Of a DNA stretch of 5,610 nucleotides, positions 5,446 to 5,610 are shown one piece after another. Each line of letters opens with the position of its first letter. Positions within the stretch are counted from its first letter, which is position 1. A model generated the notes under the pieces. The model saw only the letters and a program-made list of their open reading frames with translations. It was not told where the DNA came from and did not search any database. Position numbers and translations under genes: made by a program. The DNA is from Desulfobacterales bacterium (lineage in GTDB: Bacteria; Desulfobacterota; Desulfobacteria; Desulfobacterales; JASFBJ01): NCBI GenBank assembly GCA_030149585.1, contig JASFBJ010000240.1:1-5610 (forward strand). The letters run 5' to 3'.

Positions 5446-5610
5446 GAATGTCGGCTGGTTTTCATTTCAACAATAGCCACCTGTGATAAAGCGTAAACAT
5501 ACAACTACTCCTCCCTTTAAAAAGGCTGTAACGCAACATGCTTCCGTACAAAATGTACCTTTACAAAACGATATCTTTAGTCTATTTATACCCTTACAAA
5601 TAAACAAAAA
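5446..5610. other. Intergenic region with small palindromes, no convincing gene
   Basis: After the toxin stop I see no clear gene or strong terminator. There is a perfect 13-base palindrome, GTACA-AAA-TGTAC (5546-5558), and a second short one, CCTTT-AA-AAAGG (5514-5525). On the minus strand a strong GGGAGGAG site (5508-5515) precedes an ATG at 5500 that opens a reading frame of only 12 codons. The region may be the control region of a neighbour outside the window. Confidence 0.4.

Overview
The window looks like chromosomal DNA from a Gram-negative bacterium of moderate GC content. A TonB-dependent outer-membrane receptor makes an outer membrane certain. The mix of a receptor-linked TPR remnant, a heavy-metal P-type ATPase, an SO_0444-type metal permease and a MazF-type toxin pair would suit a Desulfobacterota (deltaproteobacterial) anaerobe, but that assignment is inference from gene style, not proof.

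Layout, left to right. Positions 1-825 (minus) hold the first 275 codons of a TonB-dependent receptor that runs off the left edge. Just upstream of it (911-1176, minus) lies a broken gene: a good ribosome binding site, a start and a signal peptide in one frame, then the last helix-turn-helix repeat of a TPR protein in another frame. An AT-rich gap (1177-1370) carries a candidate promoter for this pair. Positions 1371-4604 (minus) form a compact metal-efflux operon, transcribed in the order P1B-type ATPase, MarR-family regulator, SO_0444-like Cu/Zn permease. The ATPase and the regulator are intact. The permease is damaged in its second half. It also has an in-frame TGA exactly where the family has the first cysteine of its conserved Cys-Ser-Cys motif, followed at the right distance by a hairpin with a G-starting loop. 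This is either a selenocysteine codon or one more lesion in a dying gene.

Positions 4605-4850 are a divergent control region. Toward the ATPase it has an 18-base motif repeated at 32-base spacing, with TTTGAA half-sites every 16 bases. Toward the right it has a strong promoter with an inverted repeat over its -35 box. That promoter drives a type II toxin-antitoxin pair (4851-5445, plus): a ribbon-helix-helix antitoxin and a MazF/PemK-family toxin that starts at TTG and overlaps the antitoxin by 14 bases. The last 165 bases hold no convincing gene, only small palindromes.

Functionally, the ATPase and the permease would move a soft metal (zinc, cadmium or copper class) out of the cytoplasm under control of the MarR protein, and the receptor would import a metal chelate or similar ligand. 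The toxin pair is an independent accessory module. The most interesting points are the possible selenocysteine in the permease and the phased repeat array upstream of the efflux operon.
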